7,430 nucleotides of DNA, taken from the NCBI GenBank assembly GCA_030622295.1, contig JAUXGI010000046.1:1-7430 (forward strand), given 5' to 3'. The first letter of the stretch is position 1, and every line of letters begins with the position of its first letter. A model generated the notes under the pieces. It worked only from the letters and a program-made list of their open reading frames with translations, searched no databases and was not told where the DNA came from. Positions 1 to 6,051 of this stretch are shown here, in pieces. The position numbers and the translations under genes were made by a program. This DNA is from Planctomycetota bacterium (GTDB taxonomy: Bacteria > Planctomycetota > B129-G9).

Positions 1-43
1 CTTGCAGATTGCGGAAGAAGGTGTGCAGGCATCTGTCGTGGTC

Positions 44-241
44 TCACGGGACGATTTTTTGTTCATGGAGACCAACTGTTTTGCAGATGCGTTGCAGGAA
101 GTCTTTGTGCCTGCGCCTGAGGCCACATCGCGGGCAATGCATCAGGAGATCCCCCTGGTCAATCTCCATGTCAAACGGATGACCACAACGGCAATCGGTT
201 CGCGGCAATCGTATCCAAGGCTGTTTTTTCTGACGTTTCAT
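44..241 (-). CDS. Small hypothetical protein with possible zinc ribbon
   Basis: A 65-residue ORF read from an ATG at 241 to a TGA at 44. The visible signal is a cysteine pattern C17-x-C19-G, then C36-P-R-C39-G, spaced like the small CxCG...CPxCG zinc ribbons that are frequent in Planctomycetota proteins. The N-terminus is basic (KRQKK) and no membrane segment is visible. In-frame GTG codons at 268 and 283 are alternative starts. None of the starts has a good Shine-Dalgarno sequence, and third codon positions are less GC-biased than in the neighbouring genes. A weak minus-strand promoter candidate lies at 325-353. The opposite strand is also open over nearly the same stretch (2-250), so coding is not certain. 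I prefer the minus frame only because of the paired cysteine motifs. No function can be assigned; metal binding is an inference. Confidence 0.38.
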   Translation of the reverse strand: MKRQKKQPWIRLPRTDCRCGHPFDMEIDQGDLLMHCPRCGLRRRHKDFLQRICKTVGLHEQKIVP

Positions 242-324
242 GAGCGGTGAAAGAAAGGCGGACTTCACGTACGAGCCGGCCACATAAAGAGATACGGAAG
301 TGCCGGAATTCGCCGCGAATTTCT

Positions 325-353
325 TTTATTTCCTCCAAAATATCCCTTGACAA
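325..353 (-). promoter_or_regulatory. Weak minus-strand promoter candidate
   Basis: Read on the minus strand there is TTGTCA (348-353, 5 of 6 to consensus), a 17-base spacer, then AATAAA (325-330, 4 of 6). Its -35 box almost coincides with the -35 of the stronger plus-strand promoter at 347-374. It would start transcription near 318 and could serve the small ORF at 44-241. The -10 is poor, so this is tentative. Confidence 0.22.
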
Positions 354-374
354 AATTCCTCCATGTGCTACAAT
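347..374 (+). promoter_or_regulatory. Strong sigma70-type promoter for a candidate sRNA
   Basis: There is a perfect -35 TTGACA (347-352), a 16-base spacer, and a -10 TACAAT (369-374, 5 of 6). The spacer ends in TGC, giving an extended -10 TGnTACAAT. The expected start of transcription is around 381. Downstream there is no plausible ORF but a strong terminator ends at 468, so the transcription unit appears to be a short RNA. This is the best sigma70 match I see in the window. Confidence 0.65.
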
Positions 375-380
375 ATGTGG

Positions 381-468
381 CGAAGTCGTAACAGACTGGA
401 CTAGTACCATTTTATTTCCTTTTACCGGAGCCGTCAGTTTACGAAAGTAAGCTGGCGGTTCTTTTTTT
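381..468 (+). ncRNA. Candidate small RNA (about 88 nt)
   Basis: The RNA is defined by a near-consensus extended -10 promoter (347-374) and a 15-bp stem terminator with a GAAA tetraloop and seven T residues (428-468). Between them the plus strand has no ORF with a ribosome site and a credible protein. The predicted RNA has a small 5' hairpin (AGTC 384-387 with GACT 394-397) and an unpaired U/C-rich stretch at about 407-426 containing UUUCCUUUU. The terminator stem ends it. A single-stranded U/C tract beside a terminator is typical of regulatory sRNAs that pair with purine-rich ribosome sites. It does not match tmRNA, 6S RNA, SRP RNA or RNase P by size or motif. The start is inferred from promoter spacing and could shift by a few bases. 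Function is unknown. Confidence 0.5.
428..468 (+). terminator. Strong intrinsic terminator of the candidate sRNA
   Basis: The 15-base arms are 428-442 and 447-461, closed by the tetraloop GAAA (443-446). Three of the 15 pairs are G-U when read as plus-strand RNA and become A-C mismatches on the minus strand. Seven T residues follow at 462-468. There is no T tract on the minus-strand side, so it acts on plus-strand transcription. Confidence 0.87.
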
Positions 469-529
469 CTGCGCGCATTACTCACATCGCCTTTCACCAC
501 CTCTGACACTCCTGCCGCCCCACGGCGTC

Positions 530-611
530 GAGTATCCCTTGCTGGTTGGGACCCGGTACATGTTGCCGGGTGCTCGCTATCAGCAGGACGTTCGTCACCC
601 ATTATATACTC
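530..611 (+). other. Nested inverted repeats; surrounding 469-732 has no gene
   Basis: Three inverted repeats are nested around one centre. The outer is GAGTAT (530-535) with ATACTC (606-611). The middle is CTTGCTG (538-544) with CAGCAGG (581-587), 7 pairs including one G-U on the plus strand. The inner is ACCCGG (551-556) with CCGGGT (566-571) around a 9-base loop. The middle arm pairs fully only as plus-strand RNA. The region lies beyond the 3' end of clpX and beyond the sRNA terminator. ORFs across it show no recognisable protein, and I see no clear intrinsic terminator for the clpX transcript. The individual arms are short, so chance pairing is possible. Confidence 0.3.
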
Positions 612-732
612 AGGGTGCGACACGTTTCGTAAGGTTTATGTTTGGGTCGCGGTGCCGGGTACCCTCGGCGCATTCTGCGGCTTGCGGTACATCCGTGCGG
701 GAATCGCTGGTGGAAGGGGGTTGTGGGCAGGC

Positions 733-2061
733 TCAGGCGATGTCGCGGGCGTGTCCCGACGCATCGGCGCTCTTCTCATTCGTCACCTTTTTTCCCGGGG
801 TCTCCTTGGTGCGCTTGACCATTTTCACGGGACGCTTTCCCTCGACAGCATCGGGGGTGACGACGTACCTCACGACGTTTTGCCGGGAAGGCATTGCGAA
901 CATGGTTTCCAGCATGAGGTTTTCCAGCATGGAACGCAGCGCCCTGGCCCCGGTGTGCCGTTCCATTGCCTTTCTGACGATGGCTTTCAGGGCGGGACGC
1001 GTGAATTCCAGTTTGGTGCCTTCCATCTCGAAGAACTTCTGGTACTGCTTGACGAGGGCGTTTTTCGGCTCGAGCATTATCTTTATCAGGTCGTCCTCGG
1101 TAAGGGGCATCAGCGGACACGTTATGGGCATGCGGCCGACGAATTCGGGTATCATGCCGTATTCGATGAGGTCTTCGGGTTCGATCTTTTGCAGGAGTTC
1201 GCCGATTTCTTTCTGCTGGTCTGAAGTCACCTTCGTGCCGCCGGGTTTGAAGCCTATCAGTTGCTTGCCGACACGCCGTCCGATTATGTCCTTGAGGCTG
1301 TTGAACGCGCCGCTGCAGATGAAGAGTATGTTCGTGGTGTCTATCTGGATGTAGGACTGTTCCGGGTGTTTGCGCCCGCCTTGCGGGGGCACGTTGGCAA
1401 CCGTGCCCTCCAGCATTTTCAGGAGGGACTGCTGCACGCCTTCCCCGGAAACGTCACGCGTGATTGAGATGTTGTGACTGGAGCGGCCTATCTTGTCGAT
1501 TTCATCGATGAATACTATGCCCTGCTGGGCCTTTGCGACGGCGAAGTTCGCCGCCTGGAGCAGTCTGAGCAGGACGTTCTCCACGTCCTCGCCGACGTAG
1601 CCCGCTTCGGTCAGGGTGGTGGCGTCGCTTATGGCGAAGGGGACCTCCAGGATGTGGGCCAGCGTCCTGGCGATGAGCGTCTTGCCGCAGCCGGTCGGGC
1701 CGATGAGAAGGATGTTGCTTTTGTCTATCTGCACGTCATCGGTGTCGACCAGTGTCAGCAGGCGTTTGTAATGGTTGTAGACCGCCACGGAGATTACTTT
1801 CTTTGCTCGCTCCTGTCCTATGACGTATTCGTCCAGTTGTTGGACTATTTCGGCGGGGATGGGCAATTCATGGAACTCCTTGGGCGGAGGGGCGGCGTTT
1901 CGGTCGCCTTCCTCGAGCAGTATCGACCCGCATAACTCGATGCATTCGTTGCATATGAAGTGCCCGGGCAGGCCCGCTATCATCCGTCCGACCTGGCCGG
2001 CGGGCTTGCCGCAAAACCCGCAACGCTCCACAGGTCTTTTGCCTTTGCCGCTCTTGGTCAT
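733..2061 (-). CDS. clpX: ATP-dependent Clp protease ATP-binding subunit ClpX
   Basis: This is the AAA+ unfoldase that recognises tagged or specific substrates in the cytoplasm, unfolds them and feeds them to ClpP. The 442 residues match the usual family length. In order: an N-terminal zinc-binding domain with C14, C17, C37 and C40; Walker A GPTGCGKT at 121-128; pore-1 loop GYVGE at 154-158; Walker B FIDEID at 184-189; the RKH loop (GRKHP) at 229-233; the ClpP-docking IGF loop at 269-271; an arginine finger in PEFVGR ending at R310; and sensor 2 GAR at 371-373. The Walker A has Cys where ClpX usually has Ser (GPTGSGKT). The tail from about 409 is Lys-rich and not conserved. The ATG at 2061 lies 2 bases after the clpP stop, and a GGGGA inside the clpP end can serve as ribosome site, so the two are probably translationally coupled. 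It is the last gene of the tig-clpP-clpX cluster. Confidence 0.98.
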   Translation of the reverse strand: MTKSGKGKRPVERCGFCGKPAGQVGRMIAGLPGHFICNECIELCGSILLEEGDRNAAPPPKEFHELPIPAEIVQQLDEYVIGQERAKKVISVAVYNHYKRLLTLVDTDDVQIDKSNILLIGPTGCGKTLIARTLAHILEVPFAISDATTLTEAGYVGEDVENVLLRLLQAANFAVAKAQQGIVFIDEIDKIGRSSHNISITRDVSGEGVQQSLLKMLEGTVANVPPQGGRKHPEQSYIQIDTTNILFICSGAFNSLKDIIGRRVGKQLIGFKPGGTKVTSDQQKEIGELLQKIEPEDLIEYGMIPEFVGRMPITCPLMPLTEDDLIKIMLEPKNALVKQYQKFFEMEGTKLEFTRPALKAIVRKAMERHTGARALRSMLENLMLETMFAMPSRQNVVRYVVTPDAVEGKRPVKMVKRTKETPGKKVTNEKSADASGHARDIA

Positions 2062-2063
2062 CT

Positions 2064-2672
2064 TTAATCCCCGGTTTTTTCGCCCTTGTGGTGCTTCAGT
2101 ACTTCGTCGACCAGGCCGTACTGAAGCGCTTCTTCCGGTGACAGGAAGAAATCCCGGTCCGTGTCTTTCTCTATCCTCTCCTCCGGCTGGCCGGTTTCTT
2201 CGCAGAGTATGTCTATCAGACGTTTCTTGGTTTTGATTATTTCATCGGCGTGTATCTGAATGTCGCTGGCGGTGCCCTGCATGCCGCCCCACGGCTGGTG
2301 CAGCAATATGCGTGAATTGGGCAGTACGTGGCGTTTACCCTTGGCGCCCGCGCCCAGCAACACCGCACCCATGCTGGCCGCCATCCCTATGCAATAGGTG
2401 GCGACATCGCACTCGACGAACTGCATCGTGTCGTATATCGCCAATCCCGCCGATACGGCGCCGCCGGGACTGTTGATGTACATGTTGATGTCGTCCTTCC
2501 TGTTCTCGCTTTGCAGGAAGAGCAGTTGGGCGATCACAAGGTTTGCCACATGATCGTCCACCGCTGTGCCCAGGAAGACTATCCTGTCTTTCAGCAGGCG
2601 CGAGTATATGTCGTAGGCCCTCTCTACCTGCCCGCTCTTCTCAATTACAGTGGGAATTGGAATGTAGGTCAT
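2064..2672 (-). CDS. clpP: ATP-dependent Clp protease proteolytic subunit ClpP
   Basis: This is a serine peptidase that forms the double-heptamer degradation chamber capped by ClpX. The protein has 202 residues. The catalytic triad is visible: S100 in GMAASMGA, H125 in LLHQP and D174 in DRDFFLS, with the same spacing as in E. coli ClpP. INSPGG at 66-71 and the N-terminal segment AYDIYSRLL at 19-27 are family hallmarks. I chose the ATG at 2672 because GGAGG (2677-2681) lies 4 bases upstream and the protein then starts [11 protein letters not shown], as expected. The frame stays open to 2756, but those 28 extra codons run through a repeat-rich stretch and look nothing like ClpP. Only one ClpP is seen here. 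No long N-terminal propeptide is evident. It is followed directly by clpX. Confidence 0.98.
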   Translation of the reverse strand: MTYIPIPTVIEKSGQVERAYDIYSRLLKDRIVFLGTAVDDHVANLVIAQLLFLQSENRKDDINMYINSPGGAVSAGLAIYDTMQFVECDVATYCIGMAASMGAVLLGAGAKGKRHVLPNSRILLHQPWGGMQGTASDIQIHADEIIKTKKRLIDILCEETGQPEERIEKDTDRDFFLSPEEALQYGLVDEVLKHHKGEKTGD

Positions 2673-2676
2673 GTTG

Positions 2677-2681
2677 CCTCC
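2677..2681 (-). promoter_or_regulatory. Ribosome binding site deciding the clpP start
   Basis: A perfect GGAGG on the minus strand lies 4 bases before the ATG at 2672. It supports this start over the upstream in-frame start at 2756. Confidence 0.85.
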
Positions 2682-2700
2682 GGTCTCGCTGTGAAGGGAC

Positions 2701-2770
2701 GGCAGATTCCGGACATCGGATTGCGGACAAAGACACGACGCTTCCTCGTCCGACATCCGGCATCCGGTCT
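2701..2770. repeat. Degenerate 7-bp repeats in the tig-clpP gap
   Basis: Two short runs of related heptamers lie in the 127-base gap. ATTCCGG, ACATCGG, ATTGCGG start at 2706, 2713 and 2720. A second run, ACATCCG, GCATCCG, starts at 2753 and 2760. The two runs also form an imperfect inverted repeat: arm 2709-2720 pairs with 2749-2760 in 10 of 12 positions, with two central mismatches. The spacing of 7 resembles the other array at 6052-6107 but the unit sequence differs. Possible roles are mRNA processing or partial attenuation between tig and clpP. It is not a CRISPR, having no spacers and units that are too short. Confidence 0.55.
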
Positions 2771-2799
2771 AACGTCTGCCTTTCTCTCTCGCCTTCTGG

Positions 2800-4161
2800 T
2801 TACTCTTCTGCTTCGCCTATGTCCGCGTTATCTATGATGAACCGTATGGTCTTTTCTTCGCGCATTTCCGCGCGCAATTCGTTCATCACATCTTTCTGTT
2901 CGTACAGGGTTCTCACCTCTGAGGGCGACAGGCCGCGGCTGGCGGCGATTGCCGCTATTCGAGCGTCCACCTCGTCCTCCGTCACAAATATCTTCTCTTT
3001 CTCGGCCAGGTGCTGCAGGATAAAGAGCAACTTGAACGACTTGTAAGTGGTCTCATGCTGCGTGGAGCGTACTTCTTCAATTCGCTTGTCGATATCCTCG
3101 GGCGACATGCCCCTGCTCTCCATCTCCATGCGCATGCGGACGAAGATGCTCTCTTCCTGCTGCTCTATCAGGTCTTCAGGAAGTTCGAAATCCGTGTGCT
3201 CCAGCAGGTATTCCCGCACCTGCTCGCGCAGGTCCGCTTCGACCGACGCGGTTTTCTCCCGCCCGATGGCGGCTTTGAATTCGTCGCGCATATCTTCCAG
3301 GTCATCGAAATCCAGTGATTTCGCCCACTCGTCGTTGATCTCCGGCAGCCGCGGAGCCTTGACCTCCTTCATCTTGACCTGGATTCGCGCGGGCTTCTCG
3401 CGATACTCCTCCTCGCGGAAATTATCCGGCAGCGTTACGTCGAATTCGAACTCGTCGCCGGTCTTCCTGCCGCCGAACACCTTCTCCAGCCTGTCCACCT
3501 TTATGCCAAACAACGATTCGCCGTCAATCGCCAGGCGTGCTTCCTCTATCGAGCGCAACTCCTTGCCGTCGGCGGTAATCTTGAAGTCGAAGGTCACGAG
3601 GTCGCCGGCCTCCGCGCCCCTGTCCACCGGCGCCAGCGGAGCCCTGGCCTTGCACAACATCTCGATGCGCTCGTCGACATCTTTATCGGTTACCTCGGCC
3701 GGTTTCTTTCGGAGCGGTATGCCCTTGCAGTCCTCGATTTCCACCTGCGGCTTGAGATACACGGTCGCCTCGAACGCAAGCGGCTTTCCCCGCTCAAGTT
3801 TCACCTCGCCGAACTCCGGCTTGCCGATGGCATCCATCTTCCCGGCTTCAATCGCCTCCACGAATGCCCTCGATGTCAGACTCTGGCCGAGTTCCTCGTT
3901 TATCTGCTTGCCGAACTTCCTCTCGGCAATGCTTCGTGGAACGTGTCCCCTCCGGAAGCCCGGCACATCGACGCTGTCGAGCAGTTTCTTGTATGCCTTG
4001 TCAACCTCGGCGGTGACCGCATCCGCCGCAACCTCGATGTTCAGGCGCTGCTTGCAGGGACCCAGGTCTTCGACGGTCACCGTCGGATTCAATTTCTCTT
4101 CGGTCTCTTCTCCAGTTTCTTCTTCTGTCTTCTCTTCCGTCTCCGGTGCATCTTCGGGCAT
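2800..4161 (-). CDS. tig: Trigger factor, ribosome-associated chaperone
   Basis: This chaperone binds at the ribosome exit tunnel and shields nascent chains. The 453 residues are slightly longer than E. coli Tig. Residues 1-25 are an extra Glu/Thr-rich acidic extension. The ribosome-binding domain follows, with its signature PGFRRGHVP at 67-75. The middle domain at about 165-265 aligns with the FKBP-type isomerase (GDLVTFDF at 186-193, KTGDEFEFDVTLP at 233-245). It lacks the usual PGFE segment, so isomerase activity is doubtful. A long charged helical C-terminal domain completes the chaperone cradle. The ATG at 4161 has AGGAGAGG (4167-4174) just upstream. It lies downstream of tRNA-Gly with no clear promoter of its own, so read-through from the tRNA promoter is likely. 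The overall style resembles Planctomycetota trigger factors (inference). Confidence 0.96.
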   Translation of the reverse strand: MPEDAPETEEKTEEETGEETEEKLNPTVTVEDLGPCKQRLNIEVAADAVTAEVDKAYKKLLDSVDVPGFRRGHVPRSIAERKFGKQINEELGQSLTSRAFVEAIEAGKMDAIGKPEFGEVKLERGKPLAFEATVYLKPQVEIEDCKGIPLRKKPAEVTDKDVDERIEMLCKARAPLAPVDRGAEAGDLVTFDFKITADGKELRSIEEARLAIDGESLFGIKVDRLEKVFGGRKTGDEFEFDVTLPDNFREEEYREKPARIQVKMKEVKAPRLPEINDEWAKSLDFDDLEDMRDEFKAAIGREKTASVEADLREQVREYLLEHTDFELPEDLIEQQEESIFVRMRMEMESRGMSPEDIDKRIEEVRSTQHETTYKSFKLLFILQHLAEKEKIFVTEDEVDARIAAIAASRGLSPSEVRTLYEQKDVMNELRAEMREEKTIRFIIDNADIGEAEE

Positions 4162-4166
4162 GACTT

Positions 4167-4180
4167 CCTCTCCTAAGAGG
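4167..4180 (-). promoter_or_regulatory. tig ribosome site inside a small hairpin
   Basis: On the minus strand the sequence reads CCTCT-TAGG-AGAGG. The Shine-Dalgarno AGGAGAGG (4167-4174) overlaps the loop and the whole 3' arm of this 5-bp stem, and the tig ATG follows 5 bases later. The stem could partly mask the ribosome site. The Shine-Dalgarno itself is clear; the regulatory reading is speculative. Confidence 0.5.
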
Positions 4181-4188
4181 TCTATTCA

Positions 4189-4222
4189 GCATGGGTGATG
4201 TCTGTGCGGCTCTGTCCCATGC
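4189..4222 (-). other. Inverted repeat between tRNA-Gly and tig
   Basis: GCATGGG (4189-4195) and CCCATGC (4216-4222) form a perfect 7-bp stem with a 20-base loop in the 71-base gap after the tRNA. There is no T tract on either side. It may mark a processing site that separates the tRNA from the tig message, or be chance. Confidence 0.35.
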
Positions 4223-4232
4223 GATAAAGAAA

Positions 4233-4307
4233 TGGAGCGGGTGATCGGATTTGAACCGACGACCTAGACGTTGGCAACGTCTCGCTCTACCACTGAGCTA
4301 CACCCGC
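4233..4307 (-). tRNA. tRNA-Gly (anticodon GCC)
   Basis: It folds as a complete 75-base cloverleaf. The acceptor stem is GCGGGTG with CACCCGC (7 pairs), and the D arm is GCTC/GAGC around AGTGGTA. The anticodon stem is AGACG/CGTCT around TTGCCAA with anticodon GCC. There is a five-base variable region, and the T arm is GTCGG/CCGAT around TTCAAAT. The discriminator is T, as usual for bacterial tRNA-Gly. The 3' CCA is encoded (TGG at 4233-4235 on the plus strand). It reads glycine GGC and GGU codons. It is transcribed in the same direction as tig, clpP and clpX and probably heads that transcript. No nearby duplicated tRNA end suggests an integrated element. Confidence 0.97.
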
Positions 4308-4360
4308 TCGTTGGGCGCCCTCGGCGTCCCTTTTCCCTTTGCCCCTTCTGTTTTCGGAAC

Positions 4361-4388
4361 AGTTTATCACGTAAATTGCTCCTGTCAA
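4361..4388 (-). promoter_or_regulatory. Promoter for tRNA-Gly (and probably tig-clpP-clpX)
   Basis: On the minus strand a perfect TTGACA (4383-4388) is followed by a 16-base spacer and TAAACT (4361-4366, 4 of 6). Transcription would start near 4354, giving about 47 bases of leader before the tRNA. It is the only good promoter I find upstream of the whole minus-strand cluster. Confidence 0.55.
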
Positions 4389-4409
4389 CGGATTTTGTCC
4401 GGATTTCGC

Positions 4410-4438
4410 TTCACGCATTCGAGCGCATTTGATAAAAC
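4410..4438 (+). promoter_or_regulatory. Candidate promoter for trkH
   Basis: TTCACG (4410-4415), a 17-base spacer and TAAAAC (4433-4438) each match 4 of 6 consensus bases. It lies 21 bases from the -35 of the divergent tRNA promoter and would give a leader of about 60 bases before trkH. Confidence 0.33.
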
Positions 4439-4492
4439 TGCCCGCGATATCCATGTGGCAGACCTTTCATTTCCCGGTTGATTTCTGGACCC

Positions 4493-4502
4493 GAGATATC
4501 TC
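4493..4502. other. 10-bp perfect palindrome touching the trkH start codon
   Basis: GAGATATCTC is self-complementary and ends immediately before the ATG at 4503, occupying the place where a Shine-Dalgarno would be expected. A second GATATC lies at 4446-4451. It could be a protein-binding site or chance. Confidence 0.35.
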
Positions 4503-6002
4503 ATGCGTGGTCGTTTCGAACATCTCGTGCCTGTGTTCGGGTACCTGGGTCGCCTGCTGTTTATTTTCGGGCCGGTAAGTCTCAGTCCCATCATTATTGT
4601 GCTGCTTGTGAAGGCGGAGCCGGTCGACCTCAGGCACCTTGCCGCCTATGCGGTTCCCGGTTTGGGAGCGACCGTTCTGGGCCTCCTCAGCATGAGGTTT
4701 CTGCCCACTCGAGAACTCCGCGGGCGCGAGGCCGTGCTCGTGTGCGCCCTGGGCTGGGTAGTGATATCCGCCGTCGGCGCTCTGCCCTTTTGCATCCTGC
4801 AGGGCACCGATTATCTGAACGCCTGTTTCGAATCGGTCAGCGGGTTCACCACCACGGGCATAACGATGTTCACCGGGCTGGACGACATGCCTCGCAGCAT
4901 CCTCTTCTGGCGCGCGCTCACGCAGTGGATGGGCGGCCTGGGGATACTTTCCTTCTTCCTGGTACTGGCCTTTCAGGGCGGCGCAGCGCACGTCCTGGTC
5001 GGCGCCGAGAGCCACAAGATATTCTCCCAACGCCCCGCTCCGGGGATGTTCCACACACTCCGCATAATCTGGTTCATCTACGCGCTGTTCACGCTGGTCA
5101 TCGCGTGTCTGCTCATGCTCGAAGGCGTAGGGGTTTTCGACGCGGTCACACATTCACTTACCACTCTCTCCACGGGAGGCTACTCGACACATGACAAGTC
5201 CATCGGCTTTTATGAAAGCGAAGGCTTTGCGCATTATAGACTCATCGAGTACACGATTATTCTCGGCATGGCGTTGGGGGGCGTGAGCTTCCTCGTACAC
5301 TTCCAGGTCATTCGCGGCAGGCTCGGCGCGCTCTGGGGCAACTTCGAGACGCGGCTCTTCTGGCTCATACTGCTTGGCGTGGTGCTGATTATAGGCGGCG
5401 AACACCTCTTGCGGACGGGAGACGGAGACATTGAGGCGACATTCCGCACGTCCCTGTTCCAGACGCTTGCCATCCTTACTTCCGCGGGTTTCAGCACCGA
5501 GAATATCGGCAACAAGACTTACTTCGGGGTTGCCGCGCGGCAGATTTTCCTGCTGTTAATGGTCATAGGCAGCTGTGTGGGCTCCACCAGCGGCGGGTTG
5601 AAGATTTTGCGGATAGGCATATTGTTCAAAATGGTCAAACGGCAACTCATCCGTATCGCGTGTCCTTCTTCCGTGGTAGCGCCGGTGGCCGTGGACAGGG
5701 AGATAGTACCCGAAGAGGAAGTGCGTCGGGTCGCGGCGCTGTTTTTCGCGTGGATGTTTCTGCTGGCCGCCGGCGGCATAGCAACGGCGCTCTTTGCGGG
5801 AGCAAACACGGCCATCGGTCCCTACGAGGCATTCAGCGGAATGTTCAGCGCGCTGGGCAATATCGGCCCGTGTTATATCTCGGTCGATGACATGATAACG
5901 TTGCATCCTGTCGTGAAAATCGTCTACATATTTGGTATGCTGGCCGGGCGTCTGGAAATTCTGCCCGTTCTGCTGCTCTTCAGCCGCAGGGCATGGAAAT
6001 AG
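4503..6002 (+). CDS. trkH: Potassium uptake membrane subunit TrkH/KtrB family
   Basis: This is the ion-conducting subunit of a Trk/Ktr potassium uptake system in the cytoplasmic membrane. The 499 residues are close to the usual TrkH length (about 480-500). Hydrophobic segments are spread along the whole chain in the four-fold membrane-pore-membrane pattern. The four selectivity-filter loops are visible: SGFTTTG at 113-119, TLSTGGYST at 221-229, TSAGFSTEN at 326-334 and SALGNIGP at 449-456. The conserved GGLG at 144-147, GSTSGGLK at 360-367 and the C-terminal GRLEILPVLLLF at 482-493 support the family. The ATG at 4503 is preceded by a stop (TGA 4479-4481) without another ATG, so it is the best start, but no Shine-Dalgarno is present. 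trkA follows 113 bases downstream. Confidence 0.97.
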   Translation: MRGRFEHLVPVFGYLGRLLFIFGPVSLSPIIIVLLVKAEPVDLRHLAAYAVPGLGATVLGLLSMRFLPTRELRGREAVLVCALGWVVISAVGALPFCILQGTDYLNACFESVSGFTTTGITMFTGLDDMPRSILFWRALTQWMGGLGILSFFLVLAFQGGAAHVLVGAESHKIFSQRPAPGMFHTLRIIWFIYALFTLVIACLLMLEGVGVFDAVTHSLTTLSTGGYSTHDKSIGFYESEGFAHYRLIEYTIILGMALGGVSFLVHFQVIRGRLGALWGNFETRLFWLILLGVVLIIGGEHLLRTGDGDIEATFRTSLFQTLAILTSAGFSTENIGNKTYFGVAARQIFLLLMVIGSCVGSTSGGLKILRIGILFKMVKRQLIRIACPSSVVAPVAVDREIVPEEEVRRVAALFFAWMFLLAAGGIATALFAGANTAIGPYEAFSGMFSALGNIGPCYISVDDMITLHPVVKIVYIFGMLAGRLEILPVLLLFSRRAWK

Positions 6003-6051
6003 CAGTCGGGAAATAGTCCGCATGACTCGGGGGAGACCCTGGGGCGGATTG

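Noticed and set aside
2..250. 82-residue plus-strand ORF opposite the zinc-ribbon ORF
   Set aside because: Starts with TTG, no recognisable domain; the minus frame has the paired cysteine motifs.
601..606. TATAAT on the minus strand (could drive leftward transcription)
   Set aside because: No -35 at acceptable spacing and no extended -10 TG; nothing convincing downstream starts there.
171..623. 150-residue minus-strand ORF starting with GTG
   Set aside because: It crosses the antisense of a strong sRNA promoter and terminator, lacks a ribosome site, and shows no recognisable domain. I consider it open by chance.
539..1354. 271-residue plus-strand ORF overlapping the clpX end
   Set aside because: Mostly antisense to clpX, without domain or ribosome site.
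2673..2756. 28-codon N-terminal extension of ClpP from 2756
   Set aside because: Encoded by heptamer repeats, not ClpP-like; the ATG at 2672 has a perfect GGAGG.
3047..4198. 383-residue Ser-rich ORF antisense to tig
   Set aside because: Ser-rich translation typical of the complement of a Glu/Lys-rich gene; tig is unambiguous on the other strand.
4467..5153. 228-residue ORF antisense to trkH
   Set aside because: Charged, low-complexity translation with no domain; a shadow of the GC-rich trkH reading frame.
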